Shown in pieces: positions 37,159 through 45,871 of a stretch of DNA of 64,000 bases (the first letter of the stretch is position 1; every line of letters begins with the position of its first letter). Source of the DNA: Chryseobacterium elymi. GTDB taxonomy: Bacteria; Bacteroidota; Bacteroidia; Flavobacteriales; Weeksellaceae. The stretch covers positions 124,001 through 188,000 of the forward strand of contig NZ_QNUH01000002.1 in NCBI RefSeq assembly GCF_003385495.1. Reading direction: 5' to 3'. Made by a program: the position numbers and the translations under genes. The notes below the pieces were generated by a model that was not told the DNA's origin, did not search any database, and was given only the letters and a program-made list of their open reading frames with translations.

Positions 37159-38052
37159 ATGATCAAAAACATTGTAGTTATTGGAGCTGGAACCATGGGA
37201 AATGGAATTGCGCATACTTTTGCACAAAGCGGATTCAAAGTAAATCTGGTAGATGTATCTCAGGATGCTCTGGACAGAGGACTGAAAACAATTACAACTA
37301 ACCTTGACAGAATAATCGCAAAGGGAAACCTTACGGAAGAACAAAAAGCTGAAACATTAGGAAACATCAGTACTTTTACTGAACTTAAAGAAGCTGCAGG
37401 CAGCGCAGATCTTATCGTAGAGGCAGCCACTGAAAACCAGGACCTGAAACTGAAAATTTTCGGACAGATGGATGAATTTGCACCTGCGAACTGCATCCTG
37501 GCTACCAATACTTCTTCTATTTCCATCACGAAAATCGCTGCGGCTACCAAAAGAGCTGATAAAGTAATCGGAATGCATTTCATGAACCCGGTTCCTATCA
37601 TGAAGCTGGTAGAAATTATCAAAGGATATTCTACTTCTAAGGAAACTTTTGATGCGATTTATGAAATGAGCAAAACGTTGGGTAAAGTCCCTGTGGAGGT
37701 GAATGATTATCCGGGTTTTGTAGCCAACAGAATTCTGATGCCAATGATCAATGAATCTATTGAAACGCTTTACAACGGTGTGGCTGGTGTAGAAGAAATT
37801 GATACGGTAATGAAGCTTGGTATGGCACATCCGATGGGACCTCTTCAGCTGGCAGATTTTATCGGTCTTGATATTTGCCTTGCTATTCTTAATGTAATGT
37901 ACGACGGTTTCAAAAACCCTAAATATGCACCGAATCCGCTTCTTGTAAACATGGTAATGGCCGGAAAACTGGGCGTAAAGTCAGGAGAAGGTTTCTATGA
38001 TTATTCGGAAAGCAAAAAAGCTGAAAAAGTTTCAAAAATGTTTTCGAAATAA
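37159..38052 (+). CDS. 3-hydroxybutyryl-CoA / 3-hydroxyacyl-CoA dehydrogenase
   Basis: This is a 297-residue NAD(P)-dependent enzyme oxidising (S)-3-hydroxyacyl-CoA to 3-oxoacyl-CoA, the single-domain Hbd type. The Rossmann motif VVIGAGTMGNGIAH is at the N-terminus. The catalytic block HFMNPVPIMKLVEII (His-Glu pair) is at about residue 140, and the C-terminal domain includes VNDYPGFVANRILMPMINE. The length fits Hbd/PaaH (280-310). It likely serves short-chain fatty-acid or amino-acid breakdown. The next gene starts 4 bases after the stop. Confidence 0.95.
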   Translation: MIKNIVVIGAGTMGNGIAHTFAQSGFKVNLVDVSQDALDRGLKTITTNLDRIIAKGNLTEEQKAETLGNISTFTELKEAAGSADLIVEAATENQDLKLKIFGQMDEFAPANCILATNTSSISITKIAAATKRADKVIGMHFMNPVPIMKLVEIIKGYSTSKETFDAIYEMSKTLGKVPVEVNDYPGFVANRILMPMINESIETLYNGVAGVEEIDTVMKLGMAHPMGPLQLADFIGLDICLAILNVMYDGFKNPKYAPNPLLVNMVMAGKLGVKSGEGFYDYSESKKAEKVSKMFSK

Positions 38053-38056
38053 CTGA

Positions 38057-39373
38057 ATGAAATTAAAGGAAAGAAATATCCAGATAGCAATGGTCATCAT
38101 CACTGTAATGATGACCATTCTTCGTTTTATATTAAATGAAAAAGGAAGAGTGAATCCCGATTCTATCCGTTTCATGAGATTTGCGCATGTTCTTCCGACT
38201 ATTGACAATACGACAACTCCGGTAGGCTATCCTGTTGGCATAAGGTTGTTTACATTTCTAGGCTTCGATGAGTTCTGGGGAAGTAAGGTTCTTGGGATTG
38301 CTGCTTATCTTTTTATTATTTATTTCTGCTGGAAAAAAAAGTTCTATAAACGTGAAGCCATTGCAGTATGCGGATTGTTCAGCTTTGTTTCATTGTTTGC
38401 TTATACGATGAGCGAAGCCCTTATTATTCCTTTTGTATTTTTATTTTTATATACTGCCTCGCAGATCATAACAGGAAAACTTGAAAAAGGAAAAGCTATT
38501 TTTTATCTTTCTCTTTCATTAATTGCTCTTTATAATATCAGATACAGTGCTTTATTCTTCATTGGAGGAACCGGCCTTTACGGCTTAATATTTTTAAGAA
38601 AAAAGTATTCAATGGTATTTATTATTTCCAGTATTATTGGAATCCTGTTTGTGGGAGCTTATAAATTTTTATTTATTGATTATTTTAATGAAAATTATAT
38701 CAAGCAGGTTCTGGTCATAGGAATTCACCCCACTTCCAAGCTATTGAAAGAACTGATACAGGGATTGACAACTTCATTCAATCCTTTCATCCATATTGCA
38801 GATCCCCGGGGAAGCTTCATCAATTATGGTATTTATGGTATTGGTGCCTTGAATATTTTGTTGATGATTTATCTTTTTGTAAAAAATAAGCTGTCCGAAA
38901 CGGAATATTTCTTTATCAGTATCAGTATTTCCGGCATTGCATGCTCTTATTTTGTTCAGTATTTTTATTCAGTCATCCCTCTCGATTACAGGATTATAGG
39001 ACCTTTTATAATTCCTGTATGGCTTATTTATTTTAACAGACTTTTCAGGATTTTCAATACTAAAGCCTATGCAATTACTGCAATGAGCTTAGTTTCCGGA
39101 CTGGCTTTCACATGGCTGTCTAAAGGAAATTATCTTGAAAACAGAAAAGCGGCCTCAGATTTTTTAAAGAGTGAGAAGCTGGATAAAGTTCCCATACAGT
39201 TTTTTATTTTAAATGAAGAAAGTCTGGAAAGAATACAGGTTGCTGAACTTTTAAGTACAGTAAACCCTGATATTACCCTTACTTTCAAACCTGAGGATAC
39301 ACTTCGGAGAACGACTCTTACAAGGTATAAAGTTTTGCAAAAAATTAAAATCAACAGGAACAAATATCAATAA
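38057..39373 (+). CDS. polytopic membrane protein, GT-C glycosyltransferase-like
   Basis: This 438-residue inner-membrane protein has about ten hydrophobic segments and a short soluble C-terminal tail (residues about 365-438). The first periplasmic loop contains NPDSIRFMRFAHVLP and TPVGYPVGIRLF, an Asp-containing loop of the kind seen in GT-C (PMT/ArnT-like) lipid-linked sugar transferases; that resemblance is inferred. It starts four bases after the 3-hydroxyacyl-CoA dehydrogenase stop, so it shares the transcript, though a metabolic link is not apparent. Confidence 0.72.
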   Translation: MKLKERNIQIAMVIITVMMTILRFILNEKGRVNPDSIRFMRFAHVLPTIDNTTTPVGYPVGIRLFTFLGFDEFWGSKVLGIAAYLFIIYFCWKKKFYKREAIAVCGLFSFVSLFAYTMSEALIIPFVFLFLYTASQIITGKLEKGKAIFYLSLSLIALYNIRYSALFFIGGTGLYGLIFLRKKYSMVFIISSIIGILFVGAYKFLFIDYFNENYIKQVLVIGIHPTSKLLKELIQGLTTSFNPFIHIADPRGSFINYGIYGIGALNILLMIYLFVKNKLSETEYFFISISISGIACSYFVQYFYSVIPLDYRIIGPFIIPVWLIYFNRLFRIFNTKAYAITAMSLVSGLAFTWLSKGNYLENRKAASDFLKSEKLDKVPIQFFILNEESLERIQVAELLSTVNPDITLTFKPEDTLRRTTLTRYKVLQKIKINRNKYQ

Positions 39374-39379
39374 TTTTAT

Positions 39380-39387
39380 TATCTTTG
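39380..39387 (+). promoter_or_regulatory. -7 box of the 79-aa acidic protein gene
   Basis: TATCTTTG matches TAnnTTTG, 22 bases upstream of the ATG at 39410. Confidence 0.45.
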
Positions 39388-39409
39388 ATTAAAGTTAAAA
39401 TATAAAAAA

Positions 39410-39649
39410 ATGAAATTACCAAAGTTTTTATTAGCAGACAATTCGGAATTTCCTGAAGATTTATTCGTAGTTCACACAGAATACCCAAGATTTATCTTAA
39501 ACGTTGAGGAAGAGGAAGTTGAGTGGCTAGATGATTTGGAAGGTGACGATGAAGAAACTATGGCAGACGAAGCTACAAAAGTTGTAGAGGCTGCATTTAA
39601 ATGGTGTGATGAGGAGTTGGCTAAGTACGACGAAGAAGAGGAAGAGTAA
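39410..39649 (+). CDS. conserved small acidic protein
   Basis: This 79-residue cytosolic protein reads LPKFLLADNSEFPEDLFVVH near its start, then an acidic middle and a Glu-rich tail (KYDEEEEE). I know it as a small protein widely conserved in Flavobacteriia without assigned function. The FPEDLFVVHTEYPRF core looks like a compact domain rather than disorder. It has its own promoter box and a strong shared terminator. Confidence 0.8.
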   Translation: MKLPKFLLADNSEFPEDLFVVHTEYPRFILNVEEEEVEWLDDLEGDDEETMADEATKVVEAAFKWCDEELAKYDEEEEE

Positions 39650-39666
39650 TAAACGACCTAAGCATA

Positions 39667-39697
39667 AAAAAAGGAACTCAAATTGAGTTCCTTTTTT
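39667..39697. terminator. bidirectional terminator
   Basis: AAAAAAGGAACTCAA / TTGAGTTCCTTTTTT forms 15 perfect pairs on paper (7-bp GC-containing core plus A/T arms) between the convergent acidic protein and META-domain genes. Confidence 0.9.
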
Positions 39698-39700
39698 ATT

Positions 39701-40111
39701 TTATTCCGCTTTATTGAATTTCAACAGCAGTAAATTGTCTTTGTAAAGCTCTAAGGTAGTCCCGGAAATCACATATTTATTAGCTTTCCCTACCATATCC
39801 ATAAAATTCTGCTCAACGCTCATATTGTTGCACATCATTTTTGTAGATCCCATTTGTCCGGCAGAAAAATCACCTGTAGAAGGATCTATCTTAGCTGTTC
39901 CGAAATAGTTGTTGCATCCCCCATTCCCATTGATCTTTTCGCCTTCGATATTAAGGGTCGGAACCTTACCTTTTACGTTATCGGCCAATGTCCACTTTGT
40001 ATTGGCCAGTGAAGGCTGTGCTTTTCCTACTTTAGATGCAGAAGCACTGGACATTGTACCGCACGATGCCAGAATAGCAGCCGCACCTATACTTAAAAAA
40101 AGATTTTTCAT
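39701..40111 (-). CDS. META-domain (HslJ-like) lipoprotein
   Basis: This is a 136-residue lipoprotein with lipobox AILASC (Cys17) and a single META domain at residues about 35-134. It shows the hallmark NTKWTLADN at the start, INGNGGCNNYFG in the middle, and MGSTKMMCNN before VEQNFM, ending LLLKFNKAE. HslJ-type proteins affect novobiocin resistance in E. coli. The molecular role in Bacteroidota is not settled. It is probably anchored in the outer membrane facing the periplasm, and is monocistronic. Confidence 0.9.
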   Translation of the reverse strand: MKNLFLSIGAAAILASCGTMSSASASKVGKAQPSLANTKWTLADNVKGKVPTLNIEGEKINGNGGCNNYFGTAKIDPSTGDFSAGQMGSTKMMCNNMSVEQNFMDMVGKANKYVISGTTLELYKDNLLLLKFNKAE

Positions 40112-40266
40112 TTTTTTCTTTTTGATTTAGTCAAATTTAAGGAAATTATATTATTTAAACGGATGGCAAAGAATTTTATTACTTTCGAAAGCTCTATTTT
40201 AGGATTAACTTCTAAAAATCAATGGGATTAAATCTTTATCTACTTTTTAGATAATGTTTTTATTTT

Positions 40267-40318
40267 GGGCTAAGGCCTGTTTATCTTGGGCAATTTTAAA
40301 ACGGGCTAAAGCCCTTTT
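40267..40318. repeat. GGGCTAAAGCCC-type palindromic modules
   Basis: GGGCTAAGGCC at 40267 and ACGGGCTAAAGCCC at about 40301 are two related palindromic units 25 bases apart. A third unit forms the pheT terminator. This suggests a REP-like family that includes terminators. Confidence 0.5.
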
Positions 40319-40451
40319 CTATTGAATGGTTATCCGGATAAAAGAGAGATTAATTTTTTCTCGCAGATTTGGCTGATTGAGCAGATTTCTATACTTTAAA
40401 ACATATACTGTAAGATTATGTAGAATTTAATTTGCAATGATTACAAAACAA

Positions 40452-40478
40452 AAAAACGGGCTAAACTAAAGCCCGTTT
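40452..40478 (-). terminator. terminator of pheT
   Basis: The 9-bp stem AAACGGGCT / AGCCCGTTT with a 7-base loop is followed on the minus strand by a T run. It lies 23 bases after the pheT stop. Confidence 0.85.
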
Positions 40479-40500
40479 TAATGATATATTTTTATCTGAA

Positions 40501-42903
40501 TTAAGATCTTAATTCTGCGTTGTATTCTTTTTGGAATGCTTTGATCAGAGAATCCATTACTTCAGAAATTTCCTTCTCTTCCAATGTTTTTTCCTCATTA
40601 AGAAGTTCAAAACTCATAGCATAAGATTTTTTTCCTTCCGGAAGATTCTTTCCTTCATACACATCGAATAAATTAATCCCTTTAATGAAAGGAGATTTGT
40701 TCTTTTTCGCTGTCTGATAAAGATCCTCATAGCTGATATTCTTATCGATCAATAAGGCAAGGTCTCTTCTGATCTTATTGAACTTAGGAATATCTTTAAA
40801 CTTAAGAACGTTTTTAGAACGCAACTCCTGAGCTAATTCAAGTTCTATTTCTGCATAGAAACATTCCTGATCAATATCAAAATCTTTCAGTAAAACGGGA
40901 GATACTTTTCCAATTCTTACTAAAGTTTTTCCTCCGGCTTCATAAGCTAATGAATCGGAAAATCTGTCGTCTGTTAAAGCAATTTCTTTATATTCAACAC
41001 CCAGTTTTTCTAATAATACTTTTACATAGGCTTTAAGATTGTAGAAGCTTACTGCAGATTTAGGCTGAAGCCAGTTTTCAGCAACATCTCTTCCTGTAAC
41101 AAGAAGGGCCAGCTGTTTTCTTTCTTCATATTTATCTTTTTTATGGTAAATTTTTCCGAATTCGAAGAATTTGATATCCTGATTCTTTCTGTTGATGTTG
41201 TACACTGCGTTCTGAAGAAGCCCTTCCAATAAAGATTTTCTCATGAAAGCAAGGTCTCCACTCAATGGGTTCAGCAATTTTACGGCATCAGTTTCATCTT
41301 TTACAGAAGTCAGTGAGTTGTTCATAGCTTCGTTAAAGCCAAGCCCCTGCAATGTTCTTGCCCAGTTATTTTCAAGCTCGTCCTGATCGTTAGCACTCAA
41401 CTTTACTGGTGTAAACGATATTTTTTGGGGAGCATCGATCTTATTGTATCCGTAAATTCTCAGGATTTCTTCAATTACATCAATTTCTCTCGTCACATCA
41501 GCTCTGTAAGCCGGTACAGAGATTTCAAGTCCGTTCTGGATCTCATTTAAAACCTGGATCTCAAGAGACTTTAAAATTTCCTTTACTTTCTCTCTGTGGA
41601 TCTTTGTTCCTAAAATCTGTTCGATCTTTGAGAACCTGATGATCACATAATTATCTTCGATTTTCTTTGGATACTCTTCTAACAGATCGCCAACCAATTT
41701 TCCTCCGGCAATCTCCTGGATCATTTTGATGGCGTGGGTCATTGCTGTTCTGGTAATATTAGGATCTACTCCTCTTTCAAATCTGAAAGAAGCATCTGTA
41801 TTTAGGCCATGAAATTTAGCCCCTTTTCTTACCGCTACCGGGTTAAAATAAGCACTTTCCAGGAAGATGGTTTTTGTTTCATCAGAAACCCCCGAATTGG
41901 CGCCACCGAAAACCCCTGCAATACACATTGGGTTATCCTTCCCGTCTTTGATCATCACTTCAGAACCATTCAAAGTTCTTTCAACACCATCCAGAGTGGT
42001 GAATTTTGTCCCTTCTTTTACAGTTCCTACTTTCACTTTGCTGCCGGTAATCTTGTCTGCATCAAATGCATGAAGAGGCTGCCCGTAACCGTGAAGAATA
42101 TAGTTCGTAATATCTACAATATTGTTGATCGGGCTTAACCCGATTGCTTTCAGCCTGTTTTTTAGCCAGGCCGGAGATTCGGCTATTTTCACATCTTCAA
42201 TAACAGCTCCGATATATCTTGGACACAGATCTGCGTTTTCTACTTCTAATGTAAAATTATGTGAACCTTCACTATTCAAAACCTCAGAATTCACTCTATC
42301 AAACGTTGATTTCTGCTGATTGGTTGAAAGAAAAGCATGAAGATCTCTCGCCACACCATAATGGGACATCGCATCTGTTCTGTTAGGCGTTAAACCAATT
42401 TCGATCACCTCATCAGTGGTCAATTCAAAATAGTCAGCAAAGTTCTTTCCTACTTCATATTTGGTTTCATCCAAAACCATAATTCCGCCGTGATCATCGC
42501 TAAGGCCAAGTTCATCTTCCGCACAGATCATTCCCTGAGAAACCTCGCTTCTGATCTTAGCTTCTTTGATCTCAAAAAAGTTTCCTGTTTTGTCATAGAT
42601 CTTAGTTCCGACAACGGCTACAGGAACTGTCTGTCCTGCTTCAACATTAGGAGCGCCACAAACGATATTTAATATTTTCCCATTCCCTACATCAACTGTT
42701 GTTTTCTTTAGTTTATCTGCATTCGGGTGCTTTTCGCAGGTCAATACTTTTCCTACTACAATACCTTCCAGACTGCCTCTTACACTCTCAAATTTTTCTA
42801 TCCCCTCCACTTCAAGACCTATATCTGTAAGGAATTCTCCAATCCTTTCCGTTTTCAGTTCCGTTTTGATAAAGTCTTTCAGCCAGTTGTTTGATATTTT
42901 CAT
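40501..42903 (-). CDS. pheT: phenylalanine--tRNA ligase beta subunit
   Basis: This is the 800-residue beta chain of the alpha2-beta2 phenylalanyl-tRNA synthetase. An EMAP-type tRNA-binding domain is at residues about 40-150 (VVGKVLTCEKHPNADKL). The B3/B4 editing domain is at about 205-385 (NIVDITNYILHGYGQPLHAFD), B5 at about 405-475, and a catalytic-like domain and ferredoxin-fold anticodon-binding domain at about 705-800 (KFNKIRRDLALLIDK). The length is normal. pheS is not adjacent, as is common in Bacteroidota. An inverted repeat sits in the upstream region. Confidence 0.97.
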   Translation of the reverse strand: MKISNNWLKDFIKTELKTERIGEFLTDIGLEVEGIEKFESVRGSLEGIVVGKVLTCEKHPNADKLKKTTVDVGNGKILNIVCGAPNVEAGQTVPVAVVGTKIYDKTGNFFEIKEAKIRSEVSQGMICAEDELGLSDDHGGIMVLDETKYEVGKNFADYFELTTDEVIEIGLTPNRTDAMSHYGVARDLHAFLSTNQQKSTFDRVNSEVLNSEGSHNFTLEVENADLCPRYIGAVIEDVKIAESPAWLKNRLKAIGLSPINNIVDITNYILHGYGQPLHAFDADKITGSKVKVGTVKEGTKFTTLDGVERTLNGSEVMIKDGKDNPMCIAGVFGGANSGVSDETKTIFLESAYFNPVAVRKGAKFHGLNTDASFRFERGVDPNITRTAMTHAIKMIQEIAGGKLVGDLLEEYPKKIEDNYVIIRFSKIEQILGTKIHREKVKEILKSLEIQVLNEIQNGLEISVPAYRADVTREIDVIEEILRIYGYNKIDAPQKISFTPVKLSANDQDELENNWARTLQGLGFNEAMNNSLTSVKDETDAVKLLNPLSGDLAFMRKSLLEGLLQNAVYNINRKNQDIKFFEFGKIYHKKDKYEERKQLALLVTGRDVAENWLQPKSAVSFYNLKAYVKVLLEKLGVEYKEIALTDDRFSDSLAYEAGGKTLVRIGKVSPVLLKDFDIDQECFYAEIELELAQELRSKNVLKFKDIPKFNKIRRDLALLIDKNISYEDLYQTAKKNKSPFIKGINLFDVYEGKNLPEGKKSYAMSFELLNEEKTLEEKEISEVMDSLIKAFQKEYNAELRS

Positions 42904-42948
42904 TTGCTATATTTTGAAAAAAATTATTGAATTTTCGCACACTATGTA

Positions 42949-42970
42949 TTGTACGATTTTTCCCGTACAA
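42949..42970. other. inverted repeat upstream of pheT
   Basis: TTGTACG, 8 bases, CGTACAA lies 46-67 bases before the pheT start. It could be an operator or a leader hairpin. No leader peptide rich in Phe or T-box was seen. Confidence 0.5.
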
Positions 42971-43154
42971 ATGTCGTGTTTTTTTAAGAAATAGAGAAAT
43001 TTGGGCATCATTTTAAAACAAATAGTTTTTATTAACCCCGTCTTGTAGAATGAGTAAATTTTTCTGTATAAAAAGATAAATGTGTTGATATATCTTTAGA
43101 ATTTACAATTATTCGCTAAAATTAACCTTAAAAAAACCAGAGCTCATTTAAAAT

Positions 43155-43185
43155 AAAAAAGAGACTGAAAAAAATTCAATCTCTT
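43155..43185 (-). terminator. terminator of dnaN
   Basis: AAGAGACTGAA / TTCAATCTCTT (one G-T pair, 5-base loop) is followed on the minus strand by T6. It lies 23 bases after the dnaN stop. Confidence 0.85.
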
Positions 43186-43207
43186 ATATTTTTATTTATT
43201 TAAAATA

Positions 43208-44338
43208 TTACAATCCGATTACCGGCATTGATAACATCAGGATATTTTCACTTTCTTCAAGACCATCAAGAGGCTCAATGATTCCTGGTCTGTTAGGTTG
43301 AGACATTTTCATAGTGATATCGTCAGAACCCAAAATGGTAAGCATTTCCGTTAAAAATTTGGAACTGAAACCAATATTGATGTCTTCCCCGTTATAATCG
43401 CAAGGAATCTGCATATCCGCTTTGTTTGCATATTCTGTATCTTCTGCATGAAGGTGAAGAATGTTGGCAGACAGCTTAAATCTTACCTGGTTGGTAGATT
43501 TATTGGACATGATTGATGCTCTTTTGATCGCTCCCAGAAGAAGATTTCTGTTGATCGTCAGTACATTTGGATTTTCTTTCGGAATTACCGCTGTATAATT
43601 AGGGTATTTACCATCTATCAGTCTACAGATCCAGATATGTTTTCCAAAAGTAAATTTAGCCATATTCTCATTGAAGTCGATCGTAACGTCTTCATTGGAG
43701 CTGGCCAGAATATTTTTGAATATGTTCAAAGGTTTCTTAGGCATGATGAATTCCATTGGTTCGGCATTCATCAGGTCTGTTCTTTTATACACTACCAGTC
43801 TGTGGGAATCTGTAGAAACAAAGTTGGTTTCATTTTCTCCAAACTGGAATAACACCCCAGTCATTACGGGACGAAGAGAGTCATTGCTTGTTGCAAAAAG
43901 AGTGTTTGTCAATGCTTCAGATAAAACACCTGCCGGCATGGCCACAGTTTGAGCCGCATCAAATTCGGGAAGTTCCGGATAATCATCGGCGTTATCCAGT
44001 GCTACAGCGAAATTGTCTTTTTCATCTAAAATCTCAAGCTGGCTTCCGGTTCCTTCTGCATTATCCTTTACAACGAACGTTAAAGGCTGTTCTCCATACG
44101 TCTTGATAAAATCTTGAAAAATTTTAGCAGGAACGGCAAATTTACCCGAATCATCAGACTTTACGTCCAGAGAGGTAACAAGAGTAGTCTCGCCATCAGA
44201 TGCTGTAATGGTAACGTTATTTCCGTCTAGTTCAAAAAGATAGTTTTCTAAAATCGGTCTCGATTGAGAGCTTGATATTACGCCACTTACAGTTTGCAAT
44301 GCTTTCTGCAGTTCACCACTTGAAATAATAAATTTCAT
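43208..44338 (-). CDS. dnaN: DNA polymerase III beta subunit (sliding clamp)
   Basis: This 376-residue protein forms the dimeric ring clamp that tethers DNA polymerase III to DNA and binds many repair proteins. The start MKFIISSGELQKALQTVSGV is typical, with three repeated clamp domains of about 120 residues each and the C-terminal MLSMPVIGL, where family members carry the MPMRL-like end that lines the partner-binding pocket. As expected for Bacteroidota, it is not linked to dnaA or recF. It has a -7 promoter box and its own terminator. Confidence 0.97.
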   Translation of the reverse strand: MKFIISSGELQKALQTVSGVISSSQSRPILENYLFELDGNNVTITASDGETTLVTSLDVKSDDSGKFAVPAKIFQDFIKTYGEQPLTFVVKDNAEGTGSQLEILDEKDNFAVALDNADDYPELPEFDAAQTVAMPAGVLSEALTNTLFATSNDSLRPVMTGVLFQFGENETNFVSTDSHRLVVYKRTDLMNAEPMEFIMPKKPLNIFKNILASSNEDVTIDFNENMAKFTFGKHIWICRLIDGKYPNYTAVIPKENPNVLTINRNLLLGAIKRASIMSNKSTNQVRFKLSANILHLHAEDTEYANKADMQIPCDYNGEDINIGFSSKFLTEMLTILGSDDITMKMSQPNRPGIIEPLDGLEESENILMLSMPVIGL

Positions 44339-44359
44339 AGATTTAAAAATAAGTTTCTA

Positions 44360-44367
44360 CAAATATA
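44360..44367 (-). promoter_or_regulatory. -7 box of dnaN
   Basis: On the minus strand TATATTTG is an exact TAnnTTTG match 21 bases upstream of the dnaN start. The -33 element is unclear. Confidence 0.5.
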
Positions 44368-44552
44368 ATAAATAGAAACTATAATGAAAAAAATAATCTT
44401 AAGGAGTTTTGAACAAATATCATTAAGCTGTTTTTAAGACATGATTTTAATGTCCGTATTTACTTCTCATCATTAATTCTGATCAAAATCTGATCTCTAT
44501 TTTCTCGTTGATGAGTGAATATAAGTATGAAAATGGGGCCTGAATATTTCAC

Positions 44553-44580
44553 TTGTATCAAATTACAAATCCTATCTTTG
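44553..44580 (+). promoter_or_regulatory. complete Bacteroidota promoter of the diacylglycerol kinase gene
   Basis: TTG at 44553-44555 and TATCTTTG at 44573-44580 are separated by 17 bases, the consensus TTG-N17-TAnnTTTG arrangement. The start codon is 13 bases further on, so the leader is very short. Confidence 0.7.
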
Positions 44581-44593
44581 TTAAAAATAAGCT

Positions 44594-44950
44594 ATGCAAA
44601 AACCGCCTGTTCACAGAAGTTTTTTAAATGCTTTCCGGGGTATTTTCCTGATGATAAAAACAGAAAGAAATTTCCGGATTGAACTTGCTGCTTTCTTGAT
44701 AAATCTGATTCTGATCTTCTATTTCAGACTTTCATCTGTTGATACAATTCTAATTCTTATGATTTCAATAGGTGTTTTAAGTGCTGAAATTTTCAATACA
44801 GCTATAGAAAAGATATGTGATATGGTTCAGCCTGATTTTGATAAAAGAATCGGTTTTATTAAAGATATTTCAGCCGGAGCAGTTCTTTTGATGACCTTTG
44901 GGGCTATTATAGTAGGAATTATTGTTTACTGGAAATATGTATTTCAATAA
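44594..44950 (+). CDS. dgkA: diacylglycerol / undecaprenol kinase family protein
   Basis: This 118-residue integral membrane kinase of the DgkA family has three membrane segments (about 33-52, 54-72 and 92-115). The signature AEIFNTAIEKICDMV contains the conserved Glu and Asn of the ExxNTAIE motif, and RNFRIELAA precedes the first segment. In Gram-positive and Bacteroidota relatives the substrate is often undecaprenol rather than diacylglycerol, recycling the lipid carrier of cell-wall synthesis. It is monocistronic with a consensus promoter. Confidence 0.93.
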   Translation: MQKPPVHRSFLNAFRGIFLMIKTERNFRIELAAFLINLILIFYFRLSSVDTILILMISIGVLSAEIFNTAIEKICDMVQPDFDKRIGFIKDISAGAVLLMTFGAIIVGIIVYWKYVFQ

Positions 44951-44975
44951 AAAAGCATCCCGAAGAGGAATGCTT
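44951..44975 (-). terminator. terminator of the 60-aa GG-leader peptide gene
   Basis: AAGCAT / ATGCTT outer stem has further internal CC/GG pairs and loop GAAG, followed on the minus strand by T6. It may also serve the convergent dgkA-like gene. Confidence 0.65.
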
Positions 44976-44983
44976 GGTAGTTT

Positions 44984-45166
44984 TTAAGAACAGTAAAAGT
45001 CCCATGATTCGGAGGTCATACAGCCGTTAAATTTTGGACAATACCAGCCATAAGGATAATTACAATTTCCGTTTTCATCTGGAGGGACAGTAATCAAAGG
45101 TGGGTTTACTCCTTTTCCATTTACATTTTTCAGTTCCTGTCTTTTAAGTTTTTTCAAATTTTTCAT
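44984..45166 (-). CDS. Cys-rich GG-leader bacteriocin-like peptide
   Basis: This 60-residue peptide has a double-glycine-type leader MKNLKKLKRQELKNVNGKG (Gly-Lys-Gly in place of Gly-Gly), known in Bacteroidota natural-product precursors. The core of about 41 residues has Cys at 35, 43, 49 and 59 and is rich in Pro, Tyr and Trp (YGWYCPKFNGC). It shares the leader and the C-x5-C core spacing with the 46-residue peptide at 55499-55639. No peptidase-containing ABC exporter, radical SAM or lanthipeptide enzyme is nearby, so export and maturation would rely on genes elsewhere. Activity is unknown. Confidence 0.8.
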   Translation of the reverse strand: MKNLKKLKRQELKNVNGKGVNPPLITVPPDENGNCNYPYGWYCPKFNGCMTSESWDFYCS

Positions 45167-45234
45167 ACTTTTTTATTTGTAATCCTAAAACTACAAATAA
45201 AATTAATATTTCACCGCGTTAAGACAAATTAATC

Positions 45235-45861
45235 TTATAAATATTTTTCTATAATTGGTATGGCTGTTTCAGCCATTACGCCGTAGCCTTTTTCATTGGG
45301 ATGAACGCCGTCTCCGGAAAGTAAAATTTCCTTATCTTTTAAAAATGCAGTATAAAAATCAATATAATGCAAAGTATTTTCAACCGCAATATCTTTAAGA
45401 ATCTGATTATAAACCAGAATATCCTCACTTGTCCTTAATTTTCCAGTTGCAGTCTGCACTCCATCTATTTTCCGGGAAACAGGAAGAATGCTTACCAGAT
45501 AAATATCATTAGTATACTGTTTTGCATGCTGAATGGCCTCATTCATATTATTTCTGAACTGGACAGGATTTACCATAGGTACTCCATCCTTCATTGCCAG
45601 ATCATTGGCTCCATACCCAATAAAAACAATATTTCCTTCGACTGAGTTTCTTGCTGCAAGTTCATAAGGCATTCGTTTTAACAGGCCTTCTGTGGTTTCG
45701 CCTCCTATTCCAAGATTAAAAAGGATTAACTCGTTGCTTCCTTCATGAAACCGCTGCAGGGCATATCTTTTAAGGATATCAACCCAACCTCCGAATACTC
45801 CGTCATATTCTCCATACGTAATGCTGTCTCCGAAGAACAGCCCATAAACCATTTTCTTCAT
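45235..45861 (-). CDS. SGNH/GDSL-family hydrolase
   Basis: This 208-residue hydrolase has the SGNH block order. FFGDSITYGEYDG carries the catalytic Ser at about residue 12, followed by GIGGETTEGLL (Gly), GYGANDLAM (Asn) and DGVHPNEKGY (Asp-His dyad). Such enzymes are esterases or lipases acting on acyl or acetyl groups. There is no signal peptide, so it is likely cytosolic. A heptameric tandem repeat (TTAGANN) begins 11 bases upstream of its start codon. Confidence 0.9.
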   Translation of the reverse strand: MKKMVYGLFFGDSITYGEYDGVFGGWVDILKRYALQRFHEGSNELILFNLGIGGETTEGLLKRMPYELAARNSVEGNIVFIGYGANDLAMKDGVPMVNPVQFRNNMNEAIQHAKQYTNDIYLVSILPVSRKIDGVQTATGKLRTSEDILVYNQILKDIAVENTLHYIDFYTAFLKDKEILLSGDGVHPNEKGYGVMAETAIPIIEKYL

Positions 45862-45871
45862 ATTAAAGATA

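Larger units (their letters stand above)
40112..40500. other. 389-base gene-free stretch with degenerate repeats
   Basis: It holds GGGCTAAAG-type palindromic modules (40267-40318 and the pheT terminator at 40452-40478). A TCTCGCAGATTTGGCTGATT / GAGCAGATTT run at about 40359-40388 resembles degenerate intergenic repeats I recall from flavobacterial genomes. No open frame or RNA gene was seen. Confidence 0.55.
42904..43207. other. 304-base gene-free stretch between pheT and dnaN
   Basis: It contains the inverted repeat at 42949-42970 and the dnaN terminator at 43155-43185. Nothing else was recognised. Confidence 0.6.
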
